Origin: Rehmannia glutinosa
Taxonomy: Eukaryota > Streptophyta > Magnoliopsida > Lamiales > Orobanchaceae
Length of the DNA: 64,000 nucleotides
Assembly: GCA_016081115.2 (NCBI GenBank)
Contig: CM071936.1
Location: 84,497,943 to 84,561,942, forward strand
Direction: 5' to 3'
Shown here: positions 22,705-34,394 of the stretch, one piece after another
How positions within the stretch are numbered: position 1 is the stretch's first letter
Layout of the letters: each line of letters begins with the position of its first letter
The notes under the pieces: model-generated
Databases searched by the model: none
The model's input: only the letters and a program-made list of their open reading frames with translations
What the model was told of the DNA's origin: nothing
Made by a program: the position numbers and the translations under genes

Positions 22705-24151
22705 TGTAATAGTTAGGGTTGGAAAAGCTGAGTCAAGTCAGCTACGCCTGGAAATACAAGAAGTCAACTGAAGACTGAAGTGAAGACTCCGTTGTGGAAC
22801 AGCTGAATATGGCCAAGATAGAAGATCAAGAACTCGACTGAAAATGTATCAGCTGAGTAACAGTTGTGCGAAGAGCCAGTCAGAGTCAACTCAAGAAGCC
22901 AAGTCTCAAGTTGAAGTGACAGATGAGTCATCCAATGATTGGAGTAGACTCAAGTCACCTGGGGAAAAAGGCAGCAACCAAGAGGATTTAATTGAAATGA
23001 ATCCGTTGCACAGAAGTCAAGAACATTACTTAAATAAGTAATACTTCCATGTTGCCAAGTCTTAAAGTGCTCATCCCAGAAGCGTTCAAAAGGAATAAAC
23101 CAATGGGAAGCACTGCACCTCGTGTCAGAACCTGAAAAGCTGCAAATTCATTTAATACGAGGAAAGGTCTACATCTCAATATTGAGGACCAAGAAAAGAC
23201 AAGCCAACGAACACAGTGACTTTTGAAATCAGCCTATCTCTTCAATGGGCATATTTTCGAAAGTTCACTATAAAAGGCTGAGAAAAATCATTGAGAAAAG
23301 GTTACCTGAACCACGAACAAGCAAGCAATATTCAATCTGTAAACCTGCAAATATTCTCAAGTATATCCAAGCAAATCCTCAAGCCTGAAACTCGAAGGAA
23401 ATCGATCCAACACAAGCTGTGAAGGAAAGACAACTTCAAACCTGTTGAAGAGGAAACTTTTGAAGAATCAAAAGGGGTCTACTTTCCAAGGAGGATTGTA
23501 GGAAGGTTCAAGGTCAAACCAGTATCAAGTTATTGGAGAGCTTCGTGATCAAATCCAAGAGCTTGAGAAAGTGAGCTGAAGTAACAAGGTAGCTGCCCTG
23601 TGAAGAAGCTGAGTCGGACGAGAAGCCAACTGGGTGACCAAGGTTGTCTCTCGACTGTTGACCAATTTGTAAACAGATCTTTTACATAGTGGATTCCTCC
23701 AGGAGTTGGAGAAGATAGGATTAGAAGAATTACCCCATCTTCGAACCTCTATAAAAATCAACTGTGTCATTTATTTTTCAGCACATTTACAATTCTGCAT
23801 ATTTACATTATATTTGCTGATAAACATATTTGATATCCAACTGATTAATAACCAAGTGCTAAAATCAAGTGTTAAAATAAGTTTAAAACAATTCAAATGG
23901 TGTTAAGTTTTCCGCTGATAAAACCAACACAGCCGAGTTAAAGTTCAGGTTAAACAGCTGAGTTATTCTATCAACAGCTCTATCGAGTCTGTTGAGTGGC
24001 TAACTCTGCTGAATAACCAACTTAGTTGTCCCTCAAGGACGCAACTGTTTGTGTTAACTATGTAATATTTTAAAAGGACTAAAATCGAAAAGTTGGTAAG
24101 GTATATTCAACCCCCCCTTCTAAACCTTACTCACACCCCTTGGGACCTACA
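22705..24151 (+). repeat. probable solo LTR (copia-like)
   Basis: A 1.4-kb block of clearly different composition starts TGTAATAGTTAGGG and ends ACCCCTTGGGACCTACA, so TGTA...TACA are inverted ends. A C-run just before the end (ATTCAACCCCCCCTTCTAA, 24106-24124) is typical of many plant copia LTR termini. A TATAAAAGG motif lies at 23270-23278. TACAT occurs at 22700-22704 and 24148-24152, so a TSD is possible only if the right end is a few bases earlier. No internal retroelement sequence adjoins it, which is why it is called solo. Confidence 0.55.
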
Positions 24152-25066
24152 TTTGTTATTCAAGTTTCAATGTTATACATTTGGAATTAGATATGGATTT
24201 GACTGTTTTATAAATTATTTTTTATATATGTGTATATATAAATATAAAATAGTTTTTATTTTTTTGAAATATTTTATTTTCTCCTAAAATTATATTGCTA
24301 AATATAAATCATGTTTTTTTTTAATTTCTTTAATAATTTTAACAATTATTCAGCTTTCTAAACCCCAAAAAGTATTGGAATTTGAAATGACATTATTATT
24401 GATTGTATTGAAAATACAGTTTATTCGATGTAATTTATTAAATATTCAGCATTGGGAAATAAATCAACATTGGGCAGTTAAATGTTTTTCAAACTTTTAC
24501 CTTCTTATAGATAAAAATATTCTATAAATAGATACAATTCATACTCACGCAACCAAATATTTCGTATTTAAAGAGATTTTTATAGCTTATAATAATTATT
24601 TTTTTATTTTTTATTTATATGATTTATAATAAAATTAATTGTTTTTATATATTTTTTGTTGTAATTTTAATCTTTTTGCAATAACTATTTTTTTAATCGA
24701 TAACATAAATTTATAATTTGTATAATAAAGAATGATAACAAGTGAAATTGTAAAAATTATCGGGTTTATTTTTAGAATTAATAAAATAAAAAATTATAAA
24801 TATAATTACTATTAAAAATAGATAAATACAATATAAATATTTGGGGAATGGGGGATAGAAATGAAGAATTTTCGTTTTATCTAATAAAAATAGGAAGCAG
24901 GACGAGTTATAAATATCATCTCTGTCCCATCCTCGGTTTCAGAAAAGTGGAGAATCCCCATCCCTGAACTAATCGGGGATTCCTTGTCCCAATCTATTCG
25001 GTTGCCAACGGGGATGGTGTCATCCCTAAATGCAGGGGATATAATTCATAGAACTCTTAAAACATA
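24152..25066. other. AT-rich intergenic DNA with a small GC-richer relic
   Basis: Nothing coding was found. 24905-25035 holds alternating CCCATCC / GGGGAT phrases seen in degraded plant repeats. A similar style appears at 62275-62345. Confidence 0.4.
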
Positions 25067-25505
25067 GATAATTTTAATTTGCCCCCACATACTATGCGGT
25101 TTTTTCTACTTTGTCTACTTAACTCTGAATTGTTCTATTTTACCCCTCTGAACTTTGCAAATTGTTATACTTTGTGTAATTTCTAAAATTACCACTTAAC
25201 CTTTATGGTCATTTTATTTTGTGATCTCTAAAAATGGTATCATAGCCTAGGTTTATTGATGAAATTTAATATTATTTAATAGTATTTGTATATTGACTAA
25301 ATATGAGGAGATCTTAAAAGGAAATTGATCCAAATAATTGTTCGAAATGTAATAGCTATAGGCAATACACTAATGTGGGGTAAAATTTGAAATTATAGGC
25401 TAAGTGCAACAATTTGCAAAGTTCGGGAGGCAAAGTAGAACAATTCAAAGTTAAGTGGGCAAAGTAAAAAAATACGCATAGTTTTGGAGGCAAATTAAAA
25501 TTATC
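25067..25505. mobile_element. long-TIR MITE, copy 1
   Basis: The two ends are inverted copies of each other for about 130 bp: GATAATTTTAATTTGCC, then ACTATGCG, ACTTTG, AACTTTGCAAATTG. The 439-bp element has no coding capacity. The same family occurs at 45461-45908 (complete) and 40764-40913 (left part only). No clear TSD is left at this copy. Confidence 0.8.
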
Positions 25506-26039
25506 TCATTAGATAAAATGAAAAATGTACATATAGCAGTACAAAACATAGACCTCGCATATATACACTTCGTGCATCGCACAGGTAAAATACTAATTAT
25601 ATATAACTTTAAACTATTCAATTCTAATATAAAAGTCGACTCTAAATTAAAGTGGACATGTAAAAATGGAAAAGAAGAGAAGGATGTATGAAGCATCCGA
25701 GTAGTTTCCTTTTAATTTGAGTTCATTCCACTATTCCACTTTATATTGGCGGTCAATTAACGTATGCTATATTTTTTACTTTTGTAATACATGCTGGTAT
25801 TTAATTAGCCATGTGATTTATACACATTCCTGGTCTCTGGACTTTAATTCGCCAAAGTTGAAATTCAAAACTCAAGTATGACCTCAAATTTGAGACTAAT
25901 ATTTTAACAAAGCCAATCATATTACTCAAGTTCACGTTTTTAAAAGTGCAATAAACGGTCATCTGCGTCGTATTAAAAAGAAAACAATCATTCTTGCTTT
26001 ATAACAACAAATTAAGACAGTGATTATTGGTTGGGAATT
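25506..26039. other. intergenic DNA
   Basis: No gene, repeat pair or element end was recognised. This is the pre-insertion flank of the LINE. Confidence 0.5.
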
Positions 26040-26088
26040 TCTGCGACCCTTCTTTTTTTTTTGAGAAGGAAAGGGAATATATTAAAAT

Positions 26089-29010
26089 TTAAAAGTGCTG
26101 GAAATCGTCCAGCAGCGATTGACAATAGGGCTCTGGGAGGTGATCCCAGAGAAAAGTATTCGGAGCCATATGTTTCGCATAGTTCGCTAAAGAGTGAGCA
26201 ACAAAATTTAAAGATCGGCGAAACCAAAAAATTCCACGTAGGGAAATCGATGATTTAAGAGATAAAATGTCTTGAATTATTCCAGACGAAGCCGAGGTTT
26301 CGTGGGCTTCCTGATTGGCCGCAAGAATAACCTCAGGCGGCATCACCAAATATGGACACAGACTTCCATTTGAGTTTGACAAAGAATTTTCAAAGCTTAA
26401 GCCTTGAGGGCAAGGCACTCGGCAATTTCTCGGGTCAATAATTCCTGTGAACTTTTTTGATAAACCATCCAAGAACATTCCATTATCATCAAAAATAGCA
26501 ACACCAATACCACAACAAGAGGAGTGCGGTGAGAGGCAACCCCATCGAAGCGGATGCGGGGATAGCCATCCAAAGGGACCGGTTGTGGAGGATGGGAGAG
26601 GTGTTTGGAGAGGATATCCGGTCGGCATTCCACAAGATTAAAGTCCTGAAGGATAGAATTTGCAGCCATGACAATGGAAAGAGGGTCGGAGTTGTCGCCA
26701 TCGAATTTTCGCTTATTCCTGAAACCAAATTAGGCAAGAGAGGACAACATAGAGTTTTCCAATATCGGCGGTGAGTGAAGAAGGACTTCTTGGTACCATA
26801 AAGAGAATCGTGGTTGCATGAATGGGACAGACTTACGAGATGCCCGAAAGTCTCCAAACCTTTGTTGCAAACGAGCGGTGAAAGAAAATATGGTGTCGTC
26901 CCGCCGACGCGAAGCGAAATTGACAAGTCTCTGAAGAAATAATATGATGATTAGCAAGAAAATCCGTCGTCGGGATAGCTTCTGAGATACATCTCCATGC
27001 GAACATTTTGAATCGGGGCGGAATTTGTAGATACCATATTTTCTTCCAAATAGGATTAAGTGATGAGCCAGAGGGAAGTAGATATGATGAGTCAATGAAG
27101 GTGGATCCAGAGGTGATGGCCGTGTGGTATGCGGACTTCACGGAGAATTTTCCATTTCGGTTATGGTGCCAGCACCAAAGATCATCAGATTGACAGCCAC
27201 TAACGGGTATTGAAAGAATAAGAGCAGCCTCTTCAGGTACAAATAGGGATCGAACCAAGCTTTCCTTCAAGCAAGAGTGTTCCATGTCAATGAGAGTACT
27301 GACCAGGGCATTTAAATCCGCAATAGAGCCAATTGGGCGAGCAAAAAAATTCGAACTTCGAGGAATCCAAGGATCTTTCCATATGCGCGTAGATGATCCA
27401 GACCTGATAAGGCGACATGCACCCAATAAAATTAAAGATCGACTTTCCAAGATACTTCTCCACCTCCAAGAAGGTCTCGATCCCAGTTGAGCATTGAAAA
27501 AATTTCCGTCTGGATAATATTTTGCACGAAGGAGGCATGCAAGCAGAGAGGATGGTCGGGTGATGAGCCTCCACGCTTGTTTTGCGAGGAGGGCAAGGTT
27601 GAATGCTCGGAGATGTCGAAAGCCCAATCCTCCTTGTTCTTTCCGTTGTGCGATTTTTTCCAAGAAATCCAATGGATTTTTTCCTATCCGCCGAGCCACC
27701 CCAAAAATAACTTGCCCATAGATTGAATTTTATCGAGGACCATGTCCGGTATTCGGAAACAAGACATGGCGTAAGTGGGAATGGCCTGGATAACGATTTT
27801 AAGCGGGGCGTCCCGTCCGCTTGAGAGAAAAGATTTTTCCTTCCATCCCGTAATCGTTTCCAAACTTGATCTTGAATACATGAGAACACTTCTCCTTTAT
27901 TCTTTCCAATGATAGAAGGGAGGCCGAGGTATTTACCGTGTGAAGTAACAATGGGAATGCCGAGGATAGTGGAGATATGTTGCGCCAGGATGGGATCCGT
28001 ATTTGGGCTAAAAAGGACTCAGTTTTTCGAGATTAATACGCTGTCTTGATGCTTTTTCGAATAAATCAATGGCAAATTTTAGATTTTTGGCCTCCGCAAT
28101 TGTCGCATTTCCGAATAGAAGTGTGTCGTCCGCGAAAAAAAGGTGCGAGATGCCTGGGGCATGTTTGTTGATCTTGATTCCATGAATTTTGCCCGAGACC
28201 TGCAAATCCTGCAAAATGGATGAAAATACTTCGGCGCAAATAATAAAAATGTAGGGTGAGATTGGGTCGCCTTGCCGAATCCCCCGTTGAGGGGTAACTG
28301 AACCAAATTGAGTACCATTAAGCAAAAAAGAGAAAGAGGCCGATGAGATGCATAATTTGACTATGTCTATAAAATCAGAGGGGAAACCAAGTGCTGCAAG
28401 AACCGCGTAGACAAACGTCCACTCGACGCGGTCAAAAGCTTTATTCATATCTAATTTTAAAGACATATGACCCAAATTTCCTTTCGTACGTTTTTTTCAT
28501 AGAGTGATGAAGCTCGTAAGCAACCAAAATATTGTCGATAATAAGGCGATTTGGGAGGAATGAGGATTGGGAATCGGAAACGACAGAGTTAAGAACAGGC
28601 CGCAAAGCGGTTTGAGATAACTTTAGACGCAATACTGATGAACTACGTTACAAAGACTAATGGGCCGAAACGGGAGACATAATCAGAACTTCTCGACTTT
28701 TGGAATGAGTACAATATGAGTAAAATTCATATTTTGGAAAGGCATCTTATTATTAAGGAAGTGAAGCACAGCATTCGTAACATCTTTACCAACAATGGAC
28801 CAATATTTTTGGAAAAAAATAGGGCTCATACCATCGGGTCCGGGAGATTTATAAGGGTGCATTTGCTTGATGGCTTTGGCAACTTCAGCCGCGATGTACG
28901 GACTTGTTAAACTTTCACCATATCCGGCGTTACTCGGTTTAATTCTCAAAAGTGCTTGCCTCGATGTCCTTACCGAGAGGGTGAGACTGAAGTAAACATA
29001 TTTTCAAAAT
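26089..29010 (-). pseudogene. LINE ORF2 reverse transcriptase, zinc-binding and RNase H parts, broken
   Basis: RT begins near 28949 (HPYKSPGPDGMSPIFFQKYW), breaks near 28680, resumes at 28475 (LKLDMNKAFDRVEW, RGIRQGDPISPYIF) and contains the catalytic FADD in HLFFADDTLLFG near 28120-28150. 27699-26833 is the thumb/connection region ending in a zf-RVT-like stretch (WKKIWYLQIPPRFKMFAWR). 26628-26089 is an RNase H-like domain with the LNFVAHSLANYA phrase near its end. Frame changes occur near 28010, 27720, 26830 and 26640. Presence of RNase H fits plant L1 lineages. Confidence 0.83.
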
Positions 29011-29361
29011 ATTGGACAATAACACTACAACATAAATGACATTAGGTAACACTCAAAAAATGTTACCTAATGGCCATAAAATGTTACTATAGACAATAGG
29101 TAGCACTTTTATGGCGCCGCACTTGCCTTTACCTATAGTCTAAGGTATCACTTTTATTAGCTTTTAGTAACAATTTTTCTAAGTGTTACATTAAGTTTTC
29201 TATTGGTAACACTTTGAAGCAATATTTCTAAAGTGTTACATATGAATCTTATGTAACACTTTTTTGTAACACTTTTTATATTTGTAACACTTTAAAAAAA
29301 ATACTTCTAAAGTGTTACATATGAATCTTATGTAACACTTTTTTTGTAGCACTTCCTTGCC

Positions 29362-29425
29362 ACCATGTAGATTCGAACCCACGACCTGTTATGTATGGAA
29401 GTCGCAATTTGCCACTAAGCTAAGT
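29362..29425 (-). other. tRNA-like (A-box/B-box) cassette inside CACTA copy 1
   Basis: On the minus strand, TAGCTTAGTGG (29422-29412) fits the pol III A-box consensus and GGTTCGAATC (29379-29370) fits the B-box, about 32 nt apart as in tRNA genes. The same arrangement is conserved in the second copy of the transposon. No full cloverleaf was established, so it is not called a tRNA gene. Confidence 0.6.
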
Positions 29426-29453
29426 TGATTCTTATTACAACATTTGCTTTGTT

Positions 29454-29454
<1 letters not shown>

Positions 29455-29516
<62 letters not shown>
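29455..29516. repeat. (TA)n microsatellite with (CA)3 interruption
   Basis: Two TA runs are separated by ACACACACA-type sequence, within the CACTA-type element next to the tRNA-like cassette. Confidence 0.9.
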
Positions 29517-29522
<6 letters not shown>

Positions 29523-30599
29523 TTTATATAATAAAGATTATATTTTATAATATATATTAAATTATATTACACACTGTATATATCAAATTTTATATTGTAT
29601 AGTCTATAGTTTGAAAATTATATTATTAAAGGACACAACAAATTAAAAATATCAAAAATATATAAAATAAATTTACCGACTGATAAATATTCAATCGGTA
29701 AACATAAAAAATATATAAAAATATAAAATTAATTTACCGGCAGATAAAAAAGTTCTAACAGTAAAAAAATTAAATAATAAAGAAAATAACGAAAAAATAA
29801 TTTACCGATGGAAAAATTTCCTAAGTAATTACCGACAACACCGATTTTCATTGATAATATTTTTTAAAAAGTAAAAAAAATAAAAAAAAGGTTTAACGAT
29901 GAAATTGGACTCCATTACTAAAAATTAAAAAATAAATAAATAATAATAATAATAAAATATATACATGCGCATTTTCCATCGGTATTAAGACGGAATTAAT
30001 TGCCTTCGTAAAAAATAATAAAATAAAAGCAAAACTAAAATACTTTGTAAAAAGAAAACAAAAATTCAGTTAAAAATACAGAGTACATAATGTCTACAAT
30101 TTTTAGGTTTGGTGACATCAATTAATTAAATAAATCTTTGACATGATTTAATGATAGTTATATAATTTTGAATTACTAAAATATAGCTTAAAAAGTGTTA
30201 CAATAAATAAAATATAGTGTTGCCAAGAGTGATTCTTAAATAAAGTGATACCTATTTGTGTTACAAAAGAAATAACAAAAATAAAGTGATACTTAAAAAG
30301 TGTTACTTATATAAAAGTGTTACATATAAGTGTTACATATTGATAAAAGTGTTACCTATTTGCGTTACAAAAGAAATAACAAAAAAAAAAGTGATACTTA
30401 AAAAGTGTTACTTATATAAAAGTGTTACATATAAGTGTTACATATTGATAAAGTGCTACAAAAGTGTTACATAAATATTGTAATGTAAAAAGTGTTACAA
30501 ACATGTGTTACATATGTACCTTATGTAAAAAGTGCTACAAAATTTGTGTTACCTAATATCATTTATGTTGTAGTGTAAGCCGCTCAATATTTCCTGAAT

Positions 30600-31745
30600 C
30601 CGAGTGTAATCTCCCCTGGCCGTCTTTGAGAGAATGAATATGATTTATTTCTCGGCGTTTTGTAGCATGCGCATGGAAGTAAGAGGTATTTACGCCATTT
30701 ACGCACTACGATGTTGCTTCACACGTTGTTTCCACTTTAAATCGTTTAGCTCAAGCATATATCGAGTGAAGGCGAAGCTTCCTGAGAAGTCGTTTTGTAC
30801 GAGAGTGATGCGGGATTTTTCCAAGGATGAAATATCGCTTTAAGAACCTTAATCTTGTCATTTAGATCACCATAAGTAGTACGATTCCAATGGAGCAAAC
30901 CCGAGAGACAAAGGTTCATCTTGGTGTTGAGATCACCCAACGATGTTGTCCAAATTCTCATGAATAATTTTGTGGCAATCTTTACTTTTAATCCAAAAAG
31001 ATTCAAAACGTGAGGGCTTTCTCTTTGGTGGTGGGTGATGAGATGGGGAAGCAGGGGCGAAAAAAGCAAGAACGAAAGTATGGTCCAAGGTAAAAGAAGG
31101 GATGTTTGTGATTTTGTACCGGGGGAAAATGGAGCGGAAAGATGGGTTGCAAAGAGAGCGGTCGAGTCTGCCACGTTGCGTGAAGGGATACGCTAGAAGG
31201 CGATTCCATGTAAATTTTGGGCCCACATAACCCATATCGCCAAGATCACAGAAATCAATTGCTTCCCTGAAAAGGGAGATTTGCCAAGGAGCACGAGTAC
31301 GAATGCCGGAAAATTCATCGTATTTCAGGACCTCGTTGAAGTCACAAATGCAAATCCAAGGATCATTTGCGGGCGAAAAAAGATTTTTAAAATTATTCCA
31401 AAAAACACGTCGGAGAGCGACTTACGGCTGTCCATAGACTCCGACCCGGAAAGTCGCGCCCCAGATAATTCACAAACACATCAATGAAGCGATCATTGTA
31501 ACCATGTAACGTAACATCAATATCTCGACGCCATAAAAACCAAGGCCTCCGGTGGCGATTCTTTGGGGACAGAGACACCGAATGCACTCCAAAGAGTTTT
31601 TTACTTTTTCAAAATCTTGCACATTTAATTTGGTCTCACACAGAAAACCAAACTTGGGGACTTATCGCGAATAAAATCGCGCAATTCTTGAACTGTCCGA
31701 GGGTTCCCAAGCCTCGGCGCCCAACCGAGAAGATTCATAGAGATT
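30600..31745 (-). pseudogene. LINE ORF2 endonuclease domain, broken
   Basis: Minus-strand frames show an APE-type endonuclease. It starts with WAPRLGNPRTVQELRDFI and GFLCETKLN (metal-binding Glu), followed by CDFNEVLKYDEF, GDMGYVGPKFTWNR and RGRLDRSLCN. The usual SDH near the end reads LDHTFVL, so the Ser before the catalytic Asp-His is replaced. At least three frame changes or stops lie between 31400 and 31600. The part after 30930 is the linker to the reverse transcriptase. The CACTA-type element at 29023-30575 cuts here. The enzyme would have nicked target DNA, consistent with the TSD at the element ends. Confidence 0.8.
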
Positions 31746-32164
31746 GGTGGGGCCGGCTCGCAAAGCTCGGCCTCCACCATTGAAGAAGATTCATTTGGGA
31801 CAATCGCTTAACATCTCGAGTCATCGATGTCATTTCTCGCTTGTTTGGGTTTTTTTGCCAAGAACCTCAACTCGCACAATTTGTAGTTCCGGTTCTCACG
31901 GGTAAATAGGTGAAGCTTTCGTTTTGCGCCCCGCATTTGCATTTGAGTGATATCGGAGAGGGTGGTTTGAGATAGTCGATTTTTGCTTTGATGAATTTAC
32001 TGGCTAGCTTTTTTGGCGGGGTATCCATATGCATAGGCACGTTAACGAGAAAAGGGTCATTTGGAAGGAGCTAGGGCGACGGAGAGAGAGCGATATTTTT
32101 TTTGTGTCGAGGGCGAGATGAAGTTGCGGGGAAAGGTTTGTGGATAGAGGCGGGAAGGAGGGTT

Positions 32165-33325
32165 TCAGACAGACATGAGGTGGTGAAGGGGGAGGGGATG
32201 AGAAATGTGTGAGGAGGAGGGACAAGAGGATATGCCCGGGGGATTTATATCTTGAGGTTGGGGGGCTGGATTCTGGGAAGTGGAAGCCAACATGAGGGTT
32301 TTGTTTGTTGTAGGAGTTGTGGGTGGTGTAGGGGAGCTAGAAGGAGGATTAAGTGAAGAAGATGGTTGATCTGTTGGGTGCATAATGATGGTATTTATGC
32401 ATGGTGGATTATGGAAAAGTGGGATGTGAGGTTTGTTGTGCATGGGGTTAATTGGATTGGTTTTGGGTTGCTGAGTGGGGCTTTTTGTAATAACTGAGGT
32501 ATGTAGAAAATCAGGGGGTTTTGAGGGGGTGGGGTTTTGACTAGGTGGGACATCAGAGGTGATTGGTGGAGGGCGATTTGAGGAAAAGGGATTTGTTGAA
32601 GAGGTGGCTCGGATCCAGTTGCCGTACTGTAAGAGTGAAGGGTCTTTTGTATCAGATATGGCATAATCATCACAGTCTTTGAGTACATGTCCCAACTTTC
32701 CACAGTGAAAACAGAAATCGGGAAGGCGTTCGTACTTCAAGATAACGAGCCGGTTCTGGAACTTATTATCCAGTTGGATTACACGACATAGGGGTTTTCG
32801 GATATAGATCTCGACTTTTACTCGGAGGAATTTACCAACAACAGAGCCTGTGATATTTGTATGAACTTCCAGAAATTTCCCGATGTAGTTCCCAGCGAAT
32901 TCGGCAAACGACTTTGATAATAAGCCCAAAGGGAGATCATGCATCTGAATCCAAAAGGGGCATGTTGTGAGGTTCAGGCTTGACGAAAACATATCGCTTG
33001 AGGCATCCTGGATAAGCATAAGGTACTTATCAAAAAGCCACGGAGCACCCATTAAAACATGTTTCTTATCAGCAAGCGAACCGAAGGAGAAGTATAAGAC
33101 ATTGTTTGCCAGAGGTTTACAGTCAAAAGGGTTCTTTGAGTTCCATATACGCTTATATAAGGATGAGACTTGGTCAACAGCAATGACACGAGGGGCCAAG
33201 ATCTGTCCAACTAAACTGAGAGAGATATCGGAGAGGTCGGGAACAATGCCGTCGGTGGATAGCGGGGCTATCTCTTTGTCTCCCAGTGAGAGGCGCGCAT
33301 AGAGCGAGTTCAACTCTTCTGCCAT
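32165..33325 (-). CDS. LINE ORF1, nucleic-acid-binding gag-like protein (DUF4283 plus CCHC knuckle)
   Basis: An uninterrupted 386-codon frame starts at MAEELNSLYARL. An in-frame ATG upstream (33502) would add a hydrophobic, non-conserved stretch, so 33325 is preferred. The first two-thirds match the DUF4283 domain found at the start of plant LINE proteins (NVLYFSFGSLADKKHVL, GAPWLFDKYLM, PFWIQMHDLPLG, GKFLRVKVEI). A zinc knuckle CFHCGKLGHVLKDC (CX2CX4HX4C) follows. The C-terminal third is Pro/Ser/Thr-rich. It is thought to bind element RNA. It is intact while its neighbour ORF2 is not. Confidence 0.85.
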   Translation of the reverse strand: MAEELNSLYARLSLGDKEIAPLSTDGIVPDLSDISLSLVGQILAPRVIAVDQVSSLYKRIWNSKNPFDCKPLANNVLYFSFGSLADKKHVLMGAPWLFDKYLMLIQDASSDMFSSSLNLTTCPFWIQMHDLPLGLLSKSFAEFAGNYIGKFLEVHTNITGSVVGKFLRVKVEIYIRKPLCRVIQLDNKFQNRLVILKYERLPDFCFHCGKLGHVLKDCDDYAISDTKDPSLLQYGNWIRATSSTNPFSSNRPPPITSDVPPSQNPTPSKPPDFLHTSVITKSPTQQPKTNPINPMHNKPHIPLFHNPPCINTIIMHPTDQPSSSLNPPSSSPTPPTTPTTNKTLMLASTSQNPAPQPQDINPPGISSCPSSSHISHPLPLHHLMSV

Positions 33326-33868
33326 AAGAAAGATGGGCCAGCACTTCTGATAATTCTGAAATATGAGTTCAGGCGGATCTGACTGAAAGTTTACCAAGTC
33401 GTACCTCGAGCGTCTGAAAACTGCACAGAGCACCAAAACAAAAGTTAGAAAGGGCGCAACCACAAAAAAAAAATTGACTGAAAAGAAAAAGAAATGGAGC
33501 AAAAAAGTAGGAAGAAGAAGACGAAGTGGGGACGAGGACGAAACAACTAAAATCGAGCAAAAGTCGGAAGTCTAATCCATGGAGAAAAGTACGATCGCAA
33601 GGGAAAGTCTCTCGATAAACTCGCGAAAAGACAAAGAAACGAAAAGGCGAGCCAATCGCAAAAAAACAAAGACAAGTGAAGAAAAAGATAGAAACCAGGA
33701 GAAAAATAAGGGGAGTAGCTGAATAGTAAAAACAAAAGGAAGGAATTTAATGAGGAGAATGAATGTCGAAAGTGGAAGACTGTGCCCTTGGATAGTCCAA
33801 GACGGCGCACCAAGGATTTTTCTCCGAGAGAGAAACCCTAGCGACTATATGGCTCTGCGACCCTTCTT

Positions 33869-34394
33869 ATTTCATTCAATTGAACCGCAATTCTAAGTCA
33901 AGTGGACTTCATATATAACAATATGTATTACATTTTAACTTTTGCGATCAAGGTTTTGACCTTTTAATCTTTAAATAAACTTTGTATTCATCAATTTAAT
34001 TAGGACGAATGAACCATGACTCAATTTGTCTAAGGTAGGTACAGGACATCCAATTGTCATATTTGGTATTACTATTTCTTTAAACATTGGGATTGGGGGA
34101 TCAGATTCCCTATTTTACTTTCTACTTCATATTCTATTATATATTGTGGATGATTGGCATATATATTTTCATCAAAAATATCAACAACCCATATTTATTT
34201 AATTACTGATAGATGATTTTCATACATGCATTTTGATGCGTATTTTGACTTACATTTACTGCATTTGCATGTTTTTTTATAAGACAAAAGATATTATTGC
34301 TAAGAGCACAAGGGGTGCTCAACCCATTACAATAATGTTTAAAGCAAAAAAGAAACTTTCAAAACCAGAGTATGAGGATGAGACTCTGAAATTT
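33869..34394. other. intergenic DNA with an unrecognised open segment
   Basis: Most of it is AT-rich. 34290-34410 in the plus frame reads like a protein (TRGAQPITIMFKAKKK, KPEYEDETLKFGF) but I do not recognise it. It could be a small gene relic beside the copia LTR. Confidence 0.3.

Larger units (their letters stand above)
29023..30575. mobile_element. CACTA-type non-autonomous element, copy 1, inside the LINE
   Basis: It begins CACTACAACATAAATGACAT and ends as the inverted copy ATGTTGTAGTG, with TAA on both sides (29020-29022 and 30576-30578). That is the CACTA hallmark with a 3-bp TSD. Many GTGTTAC/GTAACAC motifs lie in both subterminal regions, as expected for transposase binding sites. 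There is no coding capacity. A related, reverse-oriented copy is at 48296-49752. The open frame at 30256-30474 is a by-product of the GTGTTACxTAT repeats. Confidence 0.93.
26055..33853 (-). mobile_element. full-length L1-type LINE with C-terminal RNase H
   Basis: The flanking sequence TCTGCGACCCTTCTT is present at 26040-26054 and again at 33854-33868, a 15-bp TSD. On the minus strand the element starts at 33853 with a GC-richer leader and carries ORF1 (33325 to 32165). ORF2 follows with endonuclease, reverse transcriptase, zinc-binding and RNase H domains, and a poly(A) tail (T-run at 26053-26062) ends it. A CACTA-type element of 1553 bp (29023-30575) lies inside ORF2, leaving about 6.2 kb of LINE. 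ORF1 is open while ORF2 has several stops and frameshifts, so this copy cannot move by itself. Confidence 0.93.

Noticed and set aside
30256..30474. 72-codon frame with internal repeats
   Set aside because: It arises from GTGTTACxTAT repeats in the CACTA-type element.
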